NCBI GenBank assembly: GCA_900768245.1
Contig: CAAGCE010000193.1
Span: 35,928-99,927 of the forward strand
Direction: 5' to 3'
DNA from: Oscillospiraceae bacterium
GTDB lineage: Bacteria > Bacillota > Clostridia > Oscillospirales > Ruminococcaceae
Length of the DNA stretch: 64,000 bases
Shown piece by piece: positions 9,683-18,504 of this stretch. The first letter of the stretch is position 1, and each line of letters starts with the position of its first letter. Both the position numbers and the translations under genes were made by a program. The notes under the pieces were generated by a model. The model was given only the letters and a program-made list of their open reading frames with translations. It had not been told where the DNA came from and ran no database searches.

Positions 9683-11893
9683 ATGGATAAAAACATTGGC
9701 AGGAAACTTGACGGACGCTATGAAATTACCGAGCTTATCGGCGTCGGTGGAATGGCGGACGTTTACAAGGCAACTGACATACTTGAGGACAGAACCGTTG
9801 CCGTAAAAATTCTGAAAAATGAATTTGCGGACAATGAAGATTTTGTCAGAAGATTTCGCAATGAATCAAAAGCAATAGCTGTATTATCACATCCAAACAT
9901 TGTAAAAATTTATGATGTAGGTTTTACCGACAAGATCCAATTTATTGTTATGGAATATATTGACGGCATAACACTTAAAGAATTTATGGAACAGCAGGGC
10001 GTCCTTAAATGGAAGGATACTGTTCATTTTATTATACAGATACTCCGTGCTTTGCAGCACGCTCATGACAGGGGAATTGTTCACAGAGATATTAAACCTC
10101 AGAACATTATGCTTTTTCCTGACGGAACTATCAAGGTCATGGATTTCGGTATTGCCCGTTTTGCCCGTGAAGAGGGTAAGACTATTTCCGATAAGGCTAT
10201 CGGTTCTGTACATTATATCAGCCCTGAGCAGGCAAGAGGGGATATTACCGATGAAAAAAGCGATATTTACTCTGTCGGTGTAATGATGTATGAAATGCTG
10301 ACAGGCGTTAAGCCGTTTGATGCTGATAACCCTGTTACTGTTGCACTTATGCATATGCAGACCGAACCAAAGCCGCCGAGAGAAATAAATGATTCTATCC
10401 CTGAGGGACTTGAAGAGATCGTTATCCGTGCAATGCAGAAGGAAGCATCAAAACGTTACCAGTCAGCTTCCGAAATGATAAAGGATATTGAAGAATTCAA
10501 GAAAAACCCAAGTATTGTATTTGAATATAAATATCTTTCCGAAAAAACTCAGTATTATAACGCAAATGCTGTATCAAAAGCTGCGGCTGCATACGAAGCA
10601 AACTCTCACGAAGGCGGAAATCACTATGCTGATGATAAAGGTGAGGAAAGAAAATTGAAGTCAAAATCAAAAGTAAAAACAAAAGAGCTTCCAAAAGAAA
10701 ATGAAAGTTATGAAAATTATGATGATTATGAGGAAGACGAAAAGGTTTCAAAATCATCGTATTTTGTAGTAATTCTTACAGCTATTGCAGCAGGTATCCT
10801 TATTATTGTTGTTGCATTTATTGCTTTGACTATTACGGATATAATCGGTCCTGACGAAAAAACACAGGTCGGTAAAATGCCTGATATTGTTGGTTACAGC
10901 TATCAGGAAGTAAAGACTTACTATGCTGAATTTTTTGATGTGACTGTTGATTCACAGGAATATTCTTCCGACTATCCGGAGGGAGCAATTATCAGTCAGG
11001 AGCCTGTTGAGGGACGTGACTACCTCGTCGGCAAGGCAACTGTTAAGGTAGTTGTCAGCAAAGGTCCGAGAATGGTTACAATTCCTAACGTATATGACCT
11101 TGACTCAAATACGGCTCAGAGTATGCTCCGTGACAACAATGGATTTAATGTTATCATAAAGAGCGTTTTCGATGACAATGTTGACAAGGATCTTGTTATT
11201 ATGACTGACCCTGCAAAAAATGAACAGGCTGAATACGGTTCAACTGTTTATATGTATGTTAGCCGTGGTCCTGAGGAACAGGATGTAATTGTACCTGATC
11301 TGCTAGGATATACCCTCGATGCTGCAAAAACACTTCTTGGTGGCAAGTTTACTGTACAGGTTATGACCAAAGATTCATCTGAACCTGAAAATACTGTTAT
11401 TGAACAGAGTATTCCTTCAGTAACAGAAGACGGACAGTCAAATGTTGTCCCTATCAACTCTACAATTATTCTTACTGTAAGCTCAGGTGTTGCTCCTGAA
11501 CAGGAAGCTGTTATTACATTCAGCGTGCCTGACGGAATAAAGGGTTCTGCAACATTTAACTGCTATATCAACGGCAATATTGTCGGAACAGAAAAAATTG
11601 ATAATGTTGCATATGCATCAACTGTATCAGTTACCGTAAAGGGTACTAAGCTCCAGATAATTATGCTTGAAGCTGTAAATAATGATACAAAGGAAAGCAG
11701 CACTATCGGTAAATACAGCGTAAACTTCGACGAAAATACTGTTACCGAAACCGAGTTCGATAAATCTCTCCTCAAGAGAATGTTTAGTGACGAAGATGCA
11801 GAAAGTGTACCAAGCGTTTCTGTTCCAAGCAGTTCCGATGAAGAAATTTATGATGATGAAGATTTCTGGAACAGCATTTTAAATGGATATTAA
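9683..11893 (+). CDS. prkC: PASTA-domain eukaryotic-type Ser/Thr protein kinase PrkC
   Basis: This 736-residue transmembrane kinase starts at ATG 9683 after AGGAG; an in-frame GTG at 9674 overlaps that site. The kinase domain (about 8-270) has the glycine loop GVGGMADVYKA, HRDIKPQN and DFGIARF. A charged linker leads to one membrane helix (about 365-388). Outside the cell are three PASTA repeats (about 398-465, 466-535 and 536-610), which bind muropeptides in homologues. A further domain of about 80 residues (PEQEAVITFSVPDG onward) and an acidic Ser-rich tail ending in EIYDDEDFWN follow; these are not part of the standard PrkC plan. Confidence 0.96.
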   Translation: MDKNIGRKLDGRYEITELIGVGGMADVYKATDILEDRTVAVKILKNEFADNEDFVRRFRNESKAIAVLSHPNIVKIYDVGFTDKIQFIVMEYIDGITLKEFMEQQGVLKWKDTVHFIIQILRALQHAHDRGIVHRDIKPQNIMLFPDGTIKVMDFGIARFAREEGKTISDKAIGSVHYISPEQARGDITDEKSDIYSVGVMMYEMLTGVKPFDADNPVTVALMHMQTEPKPPREINDSIPEGLEEIVIRAMQKEASKRYQSASEMIKDIEEFKKNPSIVFEYKYLSEKTQYYNANAVSKAAAAYEANSHEGGNHYADDKGEERKLKSKSKVKTKELPKENESYENYDDYEEDEKVSKSSYFVVILTAIAAGILIIVVAFIALTITDIIGPDEKTQVGKMPDIVGYSYQEVKTYYAEFFDVTVDSQEYSSDYPEGAIISQEPVEGRDYLVGKATVKVVVSKGPRMVTIPNVYDLDSNTAQSMLRDNNGFNVIIKSVFDDNVDKDLVIMTDPAKNEQAEYGSTVYMYVSRGPEEQDVIVPDLLGYTLDAAKTLLGGKFTVQVMTKDSSEPENTVIEQSIPSVTEDGQSNVVPINSTIILTVSSGVAPEQEAVITFSVPDGIKGSATFNCYINGNIVGTEKIDNVAYASTVSVTVKGTKLQIIMLEAVNNDTKESSTIGKYSVNFDENTVTETEFDKSLLKRMFSDEDAESVPSVSVPSSSDEEIYDDEDFWNSILNGY

Positions 11894-11914
11894 TTTGAAG
11901 CAAGGTTGTATAAT

Positions 11915-12811
11915 ATGATTTCTGAAAACGGACTTATATTAAAATCTATCGGGGGACTCTATTTTGTAGAGTCCCCTTTGGGTGTTTTGGAATGTAAAGC
12001 AAGGGGAATTTTCCGAAAACAAAATATATCTCCATGTGTAGGTGACAAGGTAAAAGTTGAAGAGATTTCAGATGGACATGGTGTTATATCTGAAATTTAC
12101 GAAAGGCGAAACAGCATTATCCGTCCGCCTTTAGCAAATCTTGATTATATTATTTTTGTTATATCTACCTGTGAGCCTGCTCCGAATTTTACACTTCTTG
12201 ATAAGTTTATTGCTATTGCGGAATTTAAAGACATAGGAAGCATTATTGCTGTAACAAAGCGAGATCTGAAAGAGAACGGTGAAATTACTGATATATATAA
12301 AAATTCAGGTGCTGGAGTATTTGAAATAGACTATGACGAACCTGAAAGCTATATGAAGCTTTACAATAAGATAACTGGTAAGATATGCGCATTTACTGGA
12401 AATACCGGTGCAGGAAAGTCGACCCTTCTTAATCATATTGACTCTGATATTCAGCTGAAAACGGGTGAAATCAGCAAAAAGCTTGGCAGAGGACGTCATA
12501 CTACACGTCATGTTGAGCTTTTTAAACTGAAAAATGGCGCATATATTGCAGATACACCGGGATTTTCAACATTTGAAACAAATAAATATGACATAATTTT
12601 AAAAGATAAGCTGGCACTTTGTTTCCGTGAATTTGCAGAGTATGAAGGAAAATGCCGTTTTCCCGACTGTTCACATACCAAAGAAAAGGGATGCGCAGTG
12701 ATCGAAGCTGTAAATAACGGAATTATTTCCAAATCACGTCATGACAGTTACGTTGAGATGTATGAAGAAGCAAAGCAGATAAAGGAATGGGAAATAAAAG
12801 ACAAAATATAA
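11915..12811 (+). CDS. rsgA: Ribosome small-subunit GTPase A
   Basis: RsgA (298 residues) is a circularly permuted GTPase that checks 30S maturation near the decoding site. An OB-fold (about 1-75) precedes the permuted G domain, with G4-like TKRD (about 114-117), the P-loop GNTGAGKSTL (about 157-166) and DTPGFS (about 204-209). The C-terminal zinc motif C-x5-C-x-H-x5-C is visible as CRFPDCSHTKEKGC. I prefer ATG 11915 to TTG 11906 because CAAGG precedes it. A perfect 10-bp inverted repeat lies inside the first 20 codons (see findings). It follows prkC directly. Confidence 0.95.
   Translation: MISENGLILKSIGGLYFVESPLGVLECKARGIFRKQNISPCVGDKVKVEEISDGHGVISEIYERRNSIIRPPLANLDYIIFVISTCEPAPNFTLLDKFIAIAEFKDIGSIIAVTKRDLKENGEITDIYKNSGAGVFEIDYDEPESYMKLYNKITGKICAFTGNTGAGKSTLLNHIDSDIQLKTGEISKKLGRGRHTTRHVELFKLKNGAYIADTPGFSTFETNKYDIILKDKLALCFREFAEYEGKCRFPDCSHTKEKGCAVIEAVNNGIISKSRHDSYVEMYEEAKQIKEWEIKDKI
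11952..11976 (+). repeat. Perfect 10-bp hairpin within the start of rsgA
   Basis: GGGGACTCTA at 11952-11961 and TAGAGTCCCC at 11967-11976 are exact reverse complements around a five-base TTTTG loop. They are followed by TTTG. The stem lies inside the rsgA coding region, 37 bases after its start codon. It encodes ordinary RsgA residues (GGLYFVESP), so the pairing could be coincidence, but a stem this long and GC-rich could slow elongation or attenuate transcription. Confidence 0.55.
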
Positions 12812-12823
12812 GGCGGTATTTTT

Positions 12824-13441
12824 ATGAAAGAATGTTGGATATTCGGAAGTTCTTTTATTGAAGATTACAGTAAATACGATGTTCCTCAGGACGCATTTGT
12901 CATTGCTGCTGACGGTGGATATTCTCATATAAAAAGGCTTGGGATAAAGCCTGATCTTATTTTGGGCGATTTTGACAGCTTAAACGAAAAGCTGCCTGAT
13001 GACTGCGATACAATTACCGTTCCATCAAGAAAAGATGATACGGATATGATGCTTGCAGTAAAAAAAGCATTGGAAAAAGGGTATTGCAGCATAACAATAT
13101 GCGGTGCACTCGGCGGACGTCTTGACCATACGATCGCCAATATCCAGACTCTTGAATTTATATATGAACACGGCGGAAACGGCAGAATTTTCAGTGAAAG
13201 CAACATTGTAATGCTCCAATCAAACAGTTCAAAGATGTATCCTAAGATCGACGGCTTTTACTTCTCGATTTTTTCACTTACTGACGAAACTGTCGTTACA
13301 ACCACAGGTACAAAATATAATCTTACCGATTACAGTTTAACAAGAGATTTCCCTTTGGGAGTAAGCAATGAAATTTTATCGGAACAGGCTGAAATAACTG
13401 TAAAATCAGGAAAACTGCTTATTCTTTACTCAAAAAAATAA
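12824..13441 (+). CDS. thiN: Thiamine pyrophosphokinase
   Basis: This 205-residue enzyme converts thiamine to thiamine pyrophosphate using ATP. The family motifs AADGGYSHIKRLGIKPDLILGDFDS (split about 26-50) and the metal/ATP site RKDDTDMMLAVKKAL (about 68-82) are clear, as is GALGGRLDHTIANI (about 92-105). It follows rsgA by 12 bases. In Bacillus the order is rsgA-rpe-thiN-spoVM; here rpe is missing and spoVM follows. No thiamine riboswitch is visible upstream. Confidence 0.95.
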   Translation: MKECWIFGSSFIEDYSKYDVPQDAFVIAADGGYSHIKRLGIKPDLILGDFDSLNEKLPDDCDTITVPSRKDDTDMMLAVKKALEKGYCSITICGALGGRLDHTIANIQTLEFIYEHGGNGRIFSESNIVMLQSNSSKMYPKIDGFYFSIFSLTDETVVTTTGTKYNLTDYSLTRDFPLGVSNEILSEQAEITVKSGKLLILYSKK

Positions 13442-13445
13442 GATT

Positions 13446-13474
13446 ATCACAATTTTTTGATTTCGGCATAATAT
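13446..13474 (+). promoter_or_regulatory. Candidate sigma-E-type promoter for spoVM
   Basis: ATCACAAT (13446-13453) and CATAATAT (13467-13474) are separated by 13 bases and resemble the Bacillus sigma-E pattern, roughly GTCATATT then CATACAAT, at 5 of 8 and 6 of 8 positions. They lie just after thiN and about 42 bases before spoVM, which is sigma-E-controlled in Bacillus. The match is modest, and the call rests mainly on position. Confidence 0.35.
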
Positions 13475-13515
13475 GTAATAAATCTAAGGCATAAGCCGCA
13501 TTGGAGGTATTACTT

Positions 13516-13608
13516 ATGAAAATTGTCGTTATTAAAAGTCCTAAGCTTTTAGCAAATTTCTTTCGTATAATTTTTAAAATAAAAAAAGATCCTGACGAAA
13601 TCTATTAA
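13516..13608 (+). CDS. spoVM: Stage V sporulation peptide SpoVM
   Basis: A 30-codon reading frame starts at ATG 13516 behind TTGGAGG (13501-13507) and ends with TAA at 13606. The peptide begins MKIVVIKSPKLLANFFRI and ends KKDPDEIY. The K-x2-K-xPK-x-L pattern, the amphipathic helix and the basic tail match SpoVM, the 26-residue peptide that recognises forespore membrane curvature and anchors SpoIVA during coat assembly. Its place after prpC-prkC-rsgA-thiN is the Bacillus position, which strongly supports the call despite the small size. A terminator follows at once. Confidence 0.87.
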   Translation: MKIVVIKSPKLLANFFRIIFKIKKDPDEIY

Positions 13609-13617
13609 AAACATAAC

Positions 13618-13660
13618 AGCACCCGTTCATTTTTTGTGAATGAAACGGGTGCTGCTTTTT
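13618..13660. terminator. Bidirectional terminator between spoVM and the recombinase
   Basis: AGCACCCGTTCATT (from 13618) pairs with AATGAAACGGGTGCT (to 13653) with one bulged base, and T-rich runs follow on the plus strand and, read in reverse, on the minus strand side. It ends spoVM; the recombinase gene, coming from the right, stops at its edge. Confidence 0.85.
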
Positions 13661-14651
13661 ATTTTTTTTCAGGCTTTTTCTTATTTTTTATATTTGCAAG
13701 AGGAGATGCGTCCATTGCTTCTTTTAATGTATCATTTGAAATATGAGTATATATCTCAGTTGTTGAAATGCTTTTGTGTCCGAGTATCTCTTTCAGAACA
13801 AGAGTATCAACATTGCCATGCTGGTACATAAGTGTAGCGGCAGTATGACGAAGCTTATGCGTTGACAGACCACGGTTATCGAGATTGCTGTCCTTTAATG
13901 CATTTTCAACTACCTGTTCTACCCGTCGGTTGCTTATTCTGTTGCCTTGCTTACTTAAAAATAAGGCATTACGTTCAGTTTCTGACTCTTTTCTTGTAGG
14001 AAGGTATGACACGATCGCATCAGCACAGGCGTCATTAATGTGTATTATCCTTTCTTTATTGCCCTTACCAAGCAGACGCATCGAGCGTTCATCAAGGTTT
14101 ATATCCTGCATATTCAACCCAACAAGCTCACTAAGACGCATTCCGCAGTTTATAAAAAGAGTTATGATACAATAATCACGAAGATAAAATGGGTCATCTG
14201 TATTCATATTTTCAAGCAGATTTACGCTTTCGTCCAAAGTAAGGAATTTCGGAAGATGCTCATGCATTTTAGGATAGTCCACATCTTTTGTAGGGTCGCT
14301 GTCGATAATATTCAGATCACGGTAAAGGCATTTGAAAAACATTCGCAGAGAGGCAAGCTTTCTGTGACGTGTTTTGGCTGTATTTCCTCTTACAGATGCA
14401 ACATAGTTCAGATACTGAAGCGCATCAAGCTTTGTAAATGACTTGATATATTCCAGAGGAACATCTGCAATGTCTATAAATTTAAACGGCGTATCCTGCG
14501 GGACAACTCCATGCTTGACTTTAAGATACCTTAAAAACAGGCGCAGATCAACATAATACGATTCGATCGTTCTTTCTGATTTAAGACGCACTACTCGCTG
14601 ATATGTAAAAAAATCATTGAGATAATAAGGACATTCCGCAGGATTTATCAT
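13659..14651 (-). CDS. Tyrosine recombinase of the XerC/XerD type
   Basis: This 330-residue site-specific recombinase has the N-terminal core-binding SAM-like domain (about 10-120) and a C-terminal catalytic domain with all expected residues: Arg in GMRLSEL (about 172), Lys in GKGNKER (about 197), H-x-x-R in HKLRHTAAT (about 267-270), His in LGHKSIS (about 290) and the nucleophile Tyr in TEIYTHI (about 299). Xer enzymes resolve chromosome dimers at dif; I cannot tell whether this is the main Xer protein or an integrase-like relative. No att-like repeats are visible beside it. It has its own strong promoter and is transcribed against its neighbours. Confidence 0.88.
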   Translation of the reverse strand: MINPAECPYYLNDFFTYQRVVRLKSERTIESYYVDLRLFLRYLKVKHGVVPQDTPFKFIDIADVPLEYIKSFTKLDALQYLNYVASVRGNTAKTRHRKLASLRMFFKCLYRDLNIIDSDPTKDVDYPKMHEHLPKFLTLDESVNLLENMNTDDPFYLRDYCIITLFINCGMRLSELVGLNMQDINLDERSMRLLGKGNKERIIHINDACADAIVSYLPTRKESETERNALFLSKQGNRISNRRVEQVVENALKDSNLDNRGLSTHKLRHTAATLMYQHGNVDTLVLKEILGHKSISTTEIYTHISNDTLKEAMDASPLANIKNKKKPEKK

Positions 14652-14699
14652 AGCAGTTCACCACTTTAAAGAATAATAATACTTAATTTGTACACATTA

Positions 14700-14728
14700 A
14701 TTGTAATATTAAAATAAATCTTTGTCAA
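14700..14728 (-). promoter_or_regulatory. Sigma-A promoter of the tyrosine recombinase
   Basis: On the minus strand, TTGACA (14728-14723) and TACAAT (14705-14700) are separated by exactly 17 bases, with a full -35 consensus and 5 of 6 at -10. The recombinase start at 14651 lies about 40 bases downstream of the predicted transcription start. Confidence 0.8.
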
Positions 14729-14795
14729 GCAAAATTATACAGGGAAAACTTATCTGAAAATTTAGTGAAACTTTGTTTTATTTTTATATAAGCTA

Positions 14796-14824
14796 TGGAA
14801 ATTTATAAATTAATATGATATAAT
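14796..14824 (+). promoter_or_regulatory. Sigma-A promoter of the M16 peptidase-lgt-folD operon
   Basis: TATAAT at 14819-14824 has the weak -35 TGGAAA (14796-14801) at 17-base spacing, plus an upstream TG at 14816-14817 that extends the -10. It lies 44 bases before the TTG start of the first M16 gene. Confidence 0.6.
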
Positions 14825-14867
14825 ATTAAACGGTAATGTCTTGAATACTATTATAGGAGTGATATTT

Positions 14868-16142
14868 TTGAAAATTAAATACAATCGTGAAAAAATCGGC
14901 GATGGTATTCATTTTACAACAATAATTAATGAACGTCAGAAAACAAACACAGTAATTGTTCATCTTGTTACTGAACTTGCAGAAGATACAGCTTCACTTA
15001 ATGCTATTATTCCATATGTTCTTTCAGGAAGCAGCGATGAATATAAAACTGTTACCGAATTAAGCAAAAAGCTTTCCGAGCTTTATGGTGCGGTTTTAAG
15101 AGGAACTGTTTCAAAGCTTGGCGACAGCCAGGTCGTTTCACTTATGGCGGGCTGCATCAATGACCGTTATACATTTGACGGTGAACATATTACAGAAGAA
15201 GCTTCAAGAGTGCTTTTAGGCTGTCTTACAAAACCTTATCTCGAAAATGACGGATTCTTTAAAAGTGATTTTGAACTGAAAAAGCAGGAACTTCTTGACG
15301 ATATTGATGCTGAAATAAACGATAAACGTGCTTTTGCATTTAAACGCTCCGCAAAAATTATTTATAAAAATGAACCTTGTGCTATATCTGCCAAGGGAGA
15401 CAGAGAGTATGCCGAAAAGATAGATGCAGTAAAAGCTTATGAACAGTATAAGAAGCTTTTAAAAACCGCACAGATAGAGGTTTTCTTTGTCGGCGCAGCT
15501 GAACCTGCAAATCTTAAAGATATGTTTAAAAGCTCACTTTTACAGCTTGAACGTTCTTATGGCGGAGATAATAAGACTGTATTTTCAAAGCTTAAAACAG
15601 AAGTTGCAAATTCTGTTGAAAAGTACGATGTTGCACAGAGCAAAATGGTTATGGCATTTAAATCCGAATGCACCAATGCTCCTGCGATGAAGCTTATGAA
15701 CTCTGTATTCGGCGGAACTCCTTTTTCAAAGCTGTTCCTTAATGTAAGAGAAAAGCTTAGCCTTTGTTATTATTGTTCCTCGGGATATAATGACCGAAAA
15801 GGTGTACTTTTCGTTGACAGCGGTGTTGAACACGCAAATATTGAAAAGGCAAAGGCAGAGATACTCAATCAGCTTAAAGCTGTGCAGAACGGTGAATTTA
15901 CAGAAGAAGAGATCAATAATTCACGTCTTTCAATGATTAATTCATTAAGAGGTGTGACCGATGGGGCACGTTCTATCGCTGAATGGTATTTCAAGCAAAG
16001 CTATGCAGGTCAGTCTTTATCTCCTGAAGATGAGATAGAAAGACTGAAGGCAGTTACAAAAGAAGATATTATTGCTGCAGCCAAGTCGCTTTCACTTGAT
16101 ACAGTATATGTTCTCACAGGAAAGGAGAGTGCTGCGGAATGA
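14868..16142 (+). CDS. ymfF: M16-family peptidase homologue, YmfF-like, without zinc motif
   Basis: This protein has 424 residues from TTG 14868, which follows AGGAGT; an in-frame TTG at 14841 lies before that site. It is an M16-fold protein, but the region where the inverted zinc motif HxxEH should stand (about 40-60) has none, so it is probably the non-catalytic half of a heterodimer with the next gene. In Bacillus the YmfF-YmfH pair is needed for 5-aminopentanol modification of elongation factor P. It overlaps ymfH by four bases. The EF-P role here is inferred from family naming only. Confidence 0.86.
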   Translation: MKIKYNREKIGDGIHFTTIINERQKTNTVIVHLVTELAEDTASLNAIIPYVLSGSSDEYKTVTELSKKLSELYGAVLRGTVSKLGDSQVVSLMAGCINDRYTFDGEHITEEASRVLLGCLTKPYLENDGFFKSDFELKKQELLDDIDAEINDKRAFAFKRSAKIIYKNEPCAISAKGDREYAEKIDAVKAYEQYKKLLKTAQIEVFFVGAAEPANLKDMFKSSLLQLERSYGGDNKTVFSKLKTEVANSVEKYDVAQSKMVMAFKSECTNAPAMKLMNSVFGGTPFSKLFLNVREKLSLCYYCSSGYNDRKGVLFVDSGVEHANIEKAKAEILNQLKAVQNGEFTEEEINNSRLSMINSLRGVTDGARSIAEWYFKQSYAGQSLSPEDEIERLKAVTKEDIIAAAKSLSLDTVYVLTGKESAAE

Positions 16143-17428
16143 TGAAAGAAGTTATCAGCAACGACCGCACCAATGAAAAATATACTCATATCAAACACCC
16201 GACAGGTCTTGATATTTATGTATGGAAAATGGAGGGCTTCAGTACAACACACGCTCTCTTCGGAACAAAGTACGGTTCAATAAATACCAAATTCAAAACA
16301 AAAAACGACCCTGATTTCATTACAGTACCAAATGGAATTGCTCATTATCTTGAACACAAGCTTTTTGAAAATGAGGACTGTGATGTATTCAGCTTATATG
16401 CAAAGACAGGTGCTTCCGCAAATGCATATACATCATTTGACAGGACCTGCTACCTTTTCAGCTGCACAAGCAATGTATATGAATCTCTTGAAATTCTCCT
16501 CAGCTTTGTTCAGGAACCTTACTTCACAGAGGCTACCGTACAGAAAGAGCAGGGTATCATCGGTCAGGAGATCAGAATGTATGATGATAATGCAGGCTGG
16601 CGTGTATTCTTCAATATGCTTCAGGGTATGTATCACAATCACCCTGTAAAAATCGACATTGCAGGTACAGTTGAGAGTATTGCAGAGATAAATGCCGATC
16701 TGCTTTATAAGTGCTACTATACCTTCTACAACCTCAATAATATGGTACTCAGCATTGCAGGTGATGTTGATGTAGACAAGGTTCTTGAGGTTTGTGATAA
16801 GTTCCTTAAGCCAAATGAGAACATTGAACTTGAAACAGCTTTTGAATATGAGCCTGATACAGTATACAAGCACGAAATGGTTCAGAAGCTTGAAATTTCA
16901 CTTCCTATGTTTAATATCGGATTTAAGGCAAAGCCTGAAAAGGGTATTGATGCGATAAAGGCTGAGATCGAAACAAATTTTGTGCTTTCTCTTCTTGCCG
17001 ATGAAAGCTCTGATTTCTATAAAAAGCTTTATGACGAGGGACTTATCAACTCAACATTTTCTTCCGAAGTATTTATGGGTGACGGATATTTTTGCTCACT
17101 TTTCGGCGGAGAATCAAGAAATCCACGTCTTGTCCGTGATAAGATAATCGAAGAGATCAATCGCTGCAAAAAAGAAGGCCTTGACGAAGAGCGTTTCAAT
17201 ATGATAAAGAAATCATATTACGGTGCGCTTATAAGAGATCTTAACGACGCAGAGGCTATTGCAACCATAATGCTCAACAATGGTATGGAAAAGCTTGATG
17301 CATTTGCAAATATAGAAGCTGTTGCTGCCTGCACATTTGAAGATGTTACTGCAAGACTTGAAAAGCAGTTCAATACGGATAATGTTGTTATCTCAATTAT
17401 TGAACCTATCAACAGCAGGGAGGAATAA
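16139..17428 (+). CDS. ymfH: M16-family zinc peptidase, YmfH-like
   Basis: This 429-residue M16 peptidase carries the catalytic inverted zinc motif HYLEH at residues 69-73 and a downstream Glu-rich segment with EQGIIGQEIRMY (about 137-148) that can supply the third ligand. It should be the active partner of the preceding YmfF-like protein; their reading frames overlap. Homologues in Bacillus are required for elongation factor P modification, possibly by processing a peptide or partner enzyme. lgt starts two bases after its stop. Confidence 0.9.
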   Translation: MMKEVISNDRTNEKYTHIKHPTGLDIYVWKMEGFSTTHALFGTKYGSINTKFKTKNDPDFITVPNGIAHYLEHKLFENEDCDVFSLYAKTGASANAYTSFDRTCYLFSCTSNVYESLEILLSFVQEPYFTEATVQKEQGIIGQEIRMYDDNAGWRVFFNMLQGMYHNHPVKIDIAGTVESIAEINADLLYKCYYTFYNLNNMVLSIAGDVDVDKVLEVCDKFLKPNENIELETAFEYEPDTVYKHEMVQKLEISLPMFNIGFKAKPEKGIDAIKAEIETNFVLSLLADESSDFYKKLYDEGLINSTFSSEVFMGDGYFCSLFGGESRNPRLVRDKIIEEINRCKKEGLDEERFNMIKKSYYGALIRDLNDAEAIATIMLNNGMEKLDAFANIEAVAACTFEDVTARLEKQFNTDNVVISIIEPINSREE

Positions 17429-17430
17429 GT

Positions 17431-18504
17431 TTGAGTAATGCAGAATGGAATACTATATCATTTCCAAAGCTTAATCTTGAATTTCCTGTATACAGCACAG
17501 CATTTACCGTATTTGGGATCGAAATAAAATGGTATGGGATACTCATTGCGATAGGTGTACTTCTTGCGCTGATATACTGTTTCCGCAGAATGAAAAGTGT
17601 TGGCATTGACAGTGACAGAGCAACAGATGTTGTTTTCTTCGCATTTATTGGCGGCATTTTGGGTGCAAGATCATATTATGTCATAATGCAATGGGATCAG
17701 TACAAGGACGATATAAAAGAAATTTTTGCCATAAGGGACGGAGGACTTGCCATTTACGGCGGTCTTATAGGGGCTTTGCTCGTAGGAATGCTTATGTGCA
17801 AAATAAGAAAGGTCAAACTGCTTCCTCTTCTTGACCTCGCCAGCATGGGTTTCCTTATTGGTCAGGCATTCGGAAGATGGGGAAATTTCTTTAATCATGA
17901 AGCGTTTGGTTCAAATACAACACTTCCTTGGGGTATGACAAGTCCGAGAATACAGTCTGTTCTTACAAAAACTGCATCTCAGATATATGAAACCTGCGGT
18001 GTTACCGTTGATCCATCCGCTCCTGTTCACCCTTGCTTTTTATATGAGTTTATATGGTGTCTTATCGGATTTATCCTGCTGCACCTGTATTTCAAGCACA
18101 GAAGGTTTGACGGTGAAATATTCTTCCTTTATATAGGCTGGTATGGTCTTGGACGTTTCTTTATTGAAGGACTTCGCACCGACAGTCTTATGGTTGGTCA
18201 TATCCGTATTTCTCAGCTTGTTGCAGCTGCAAGCGTAATTGCTTCAATAGTTGTAATTATTGCAAAGAGAATGAAGATCAAGACAGACGGTGAGTATATA
18301 TTCTACAAGGATACGGAAGAATCCAAAAAACTTCTTGCAGAAGCTGAAGCCAAAAACATCGAAGATGAACGCAAGCGAGCTGAAAAGAAAGCTAAGCGTA
18401 TGAACAACGACTCAGAGCTTGACCCTAAAGACAAGCTTGTTGACAATGAGGACGAAATTACTGAAAATAAAACGGAGGACGATAAAGATGGCAAAGATAA
18501 TTGA
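17431..18504 (+). CDS. lgt: Prolipoprotein diacylglyceryl transferase
   Basis: Lgt (357 residues, TTG start after GGGAGG) transfers diacylglycerol to the lipobox cysteine of prolipoproteins in the membrane. Seven hydrophobic segments are visible, and the signature G-R-x-G-N-F-x-N-x-E appears as GRWGNFFNHEAFG (about 149-161). HPCFLYE and RFFIEGLRTDSL are also conserved. The enzyme is longer than usual because of an 80-residue charged cytoplasmic tail after residue 275, rich in Glu and Lys. A likely client, the lipoprotein at 32715, lies elsewhere in the window. Confidence 0.96.
   Translation: MSNAEWNTISFPKLNLEFPVYSTAFTVFGIEIKWYGILIAIGVLLALIYCFRRMKSVGIDSDRATDVVFFAFIGGILGARSYYVIMQWDQYKDDIKEIFAIRDGGLAIYGGLIGALLVGMLMCKIRKVKLLPLLDLASMGFLIGQAFGRWGNFFNHEAFGSNTTLPWGMTSPRIQSVLTKTASQIYETCGVTVDPSAPVHPCFLYEFIWCLIGFILLHLYFKHRRFDGEIFFLYIGWYGLGRFFIEGLRTDSLMVGHIRISQLVAAASVIASIVVIIAKRMKIKTDGEYIFYKDTEESKKLLAEAEAKNIEDERKRAEKKAKRMNNDSELDPKDKLVDNEDEITENKTEDDKDGKDN

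Noticed and set aside
12812..12823. Thiamine (THI-box) riboswitch before thiN
   Set aside because: Only 12 bases separate rsgA and thiN, so there is no room, and no THI-box sequence was seen.
13659..14651. Tyrosine recombinase as the mark of an integrated element
   Set aside because: Its neighbours are conserved housekeeping genes, no att-like direct repeats, tRNA gene or cargo genes flank it, and composition does not change.
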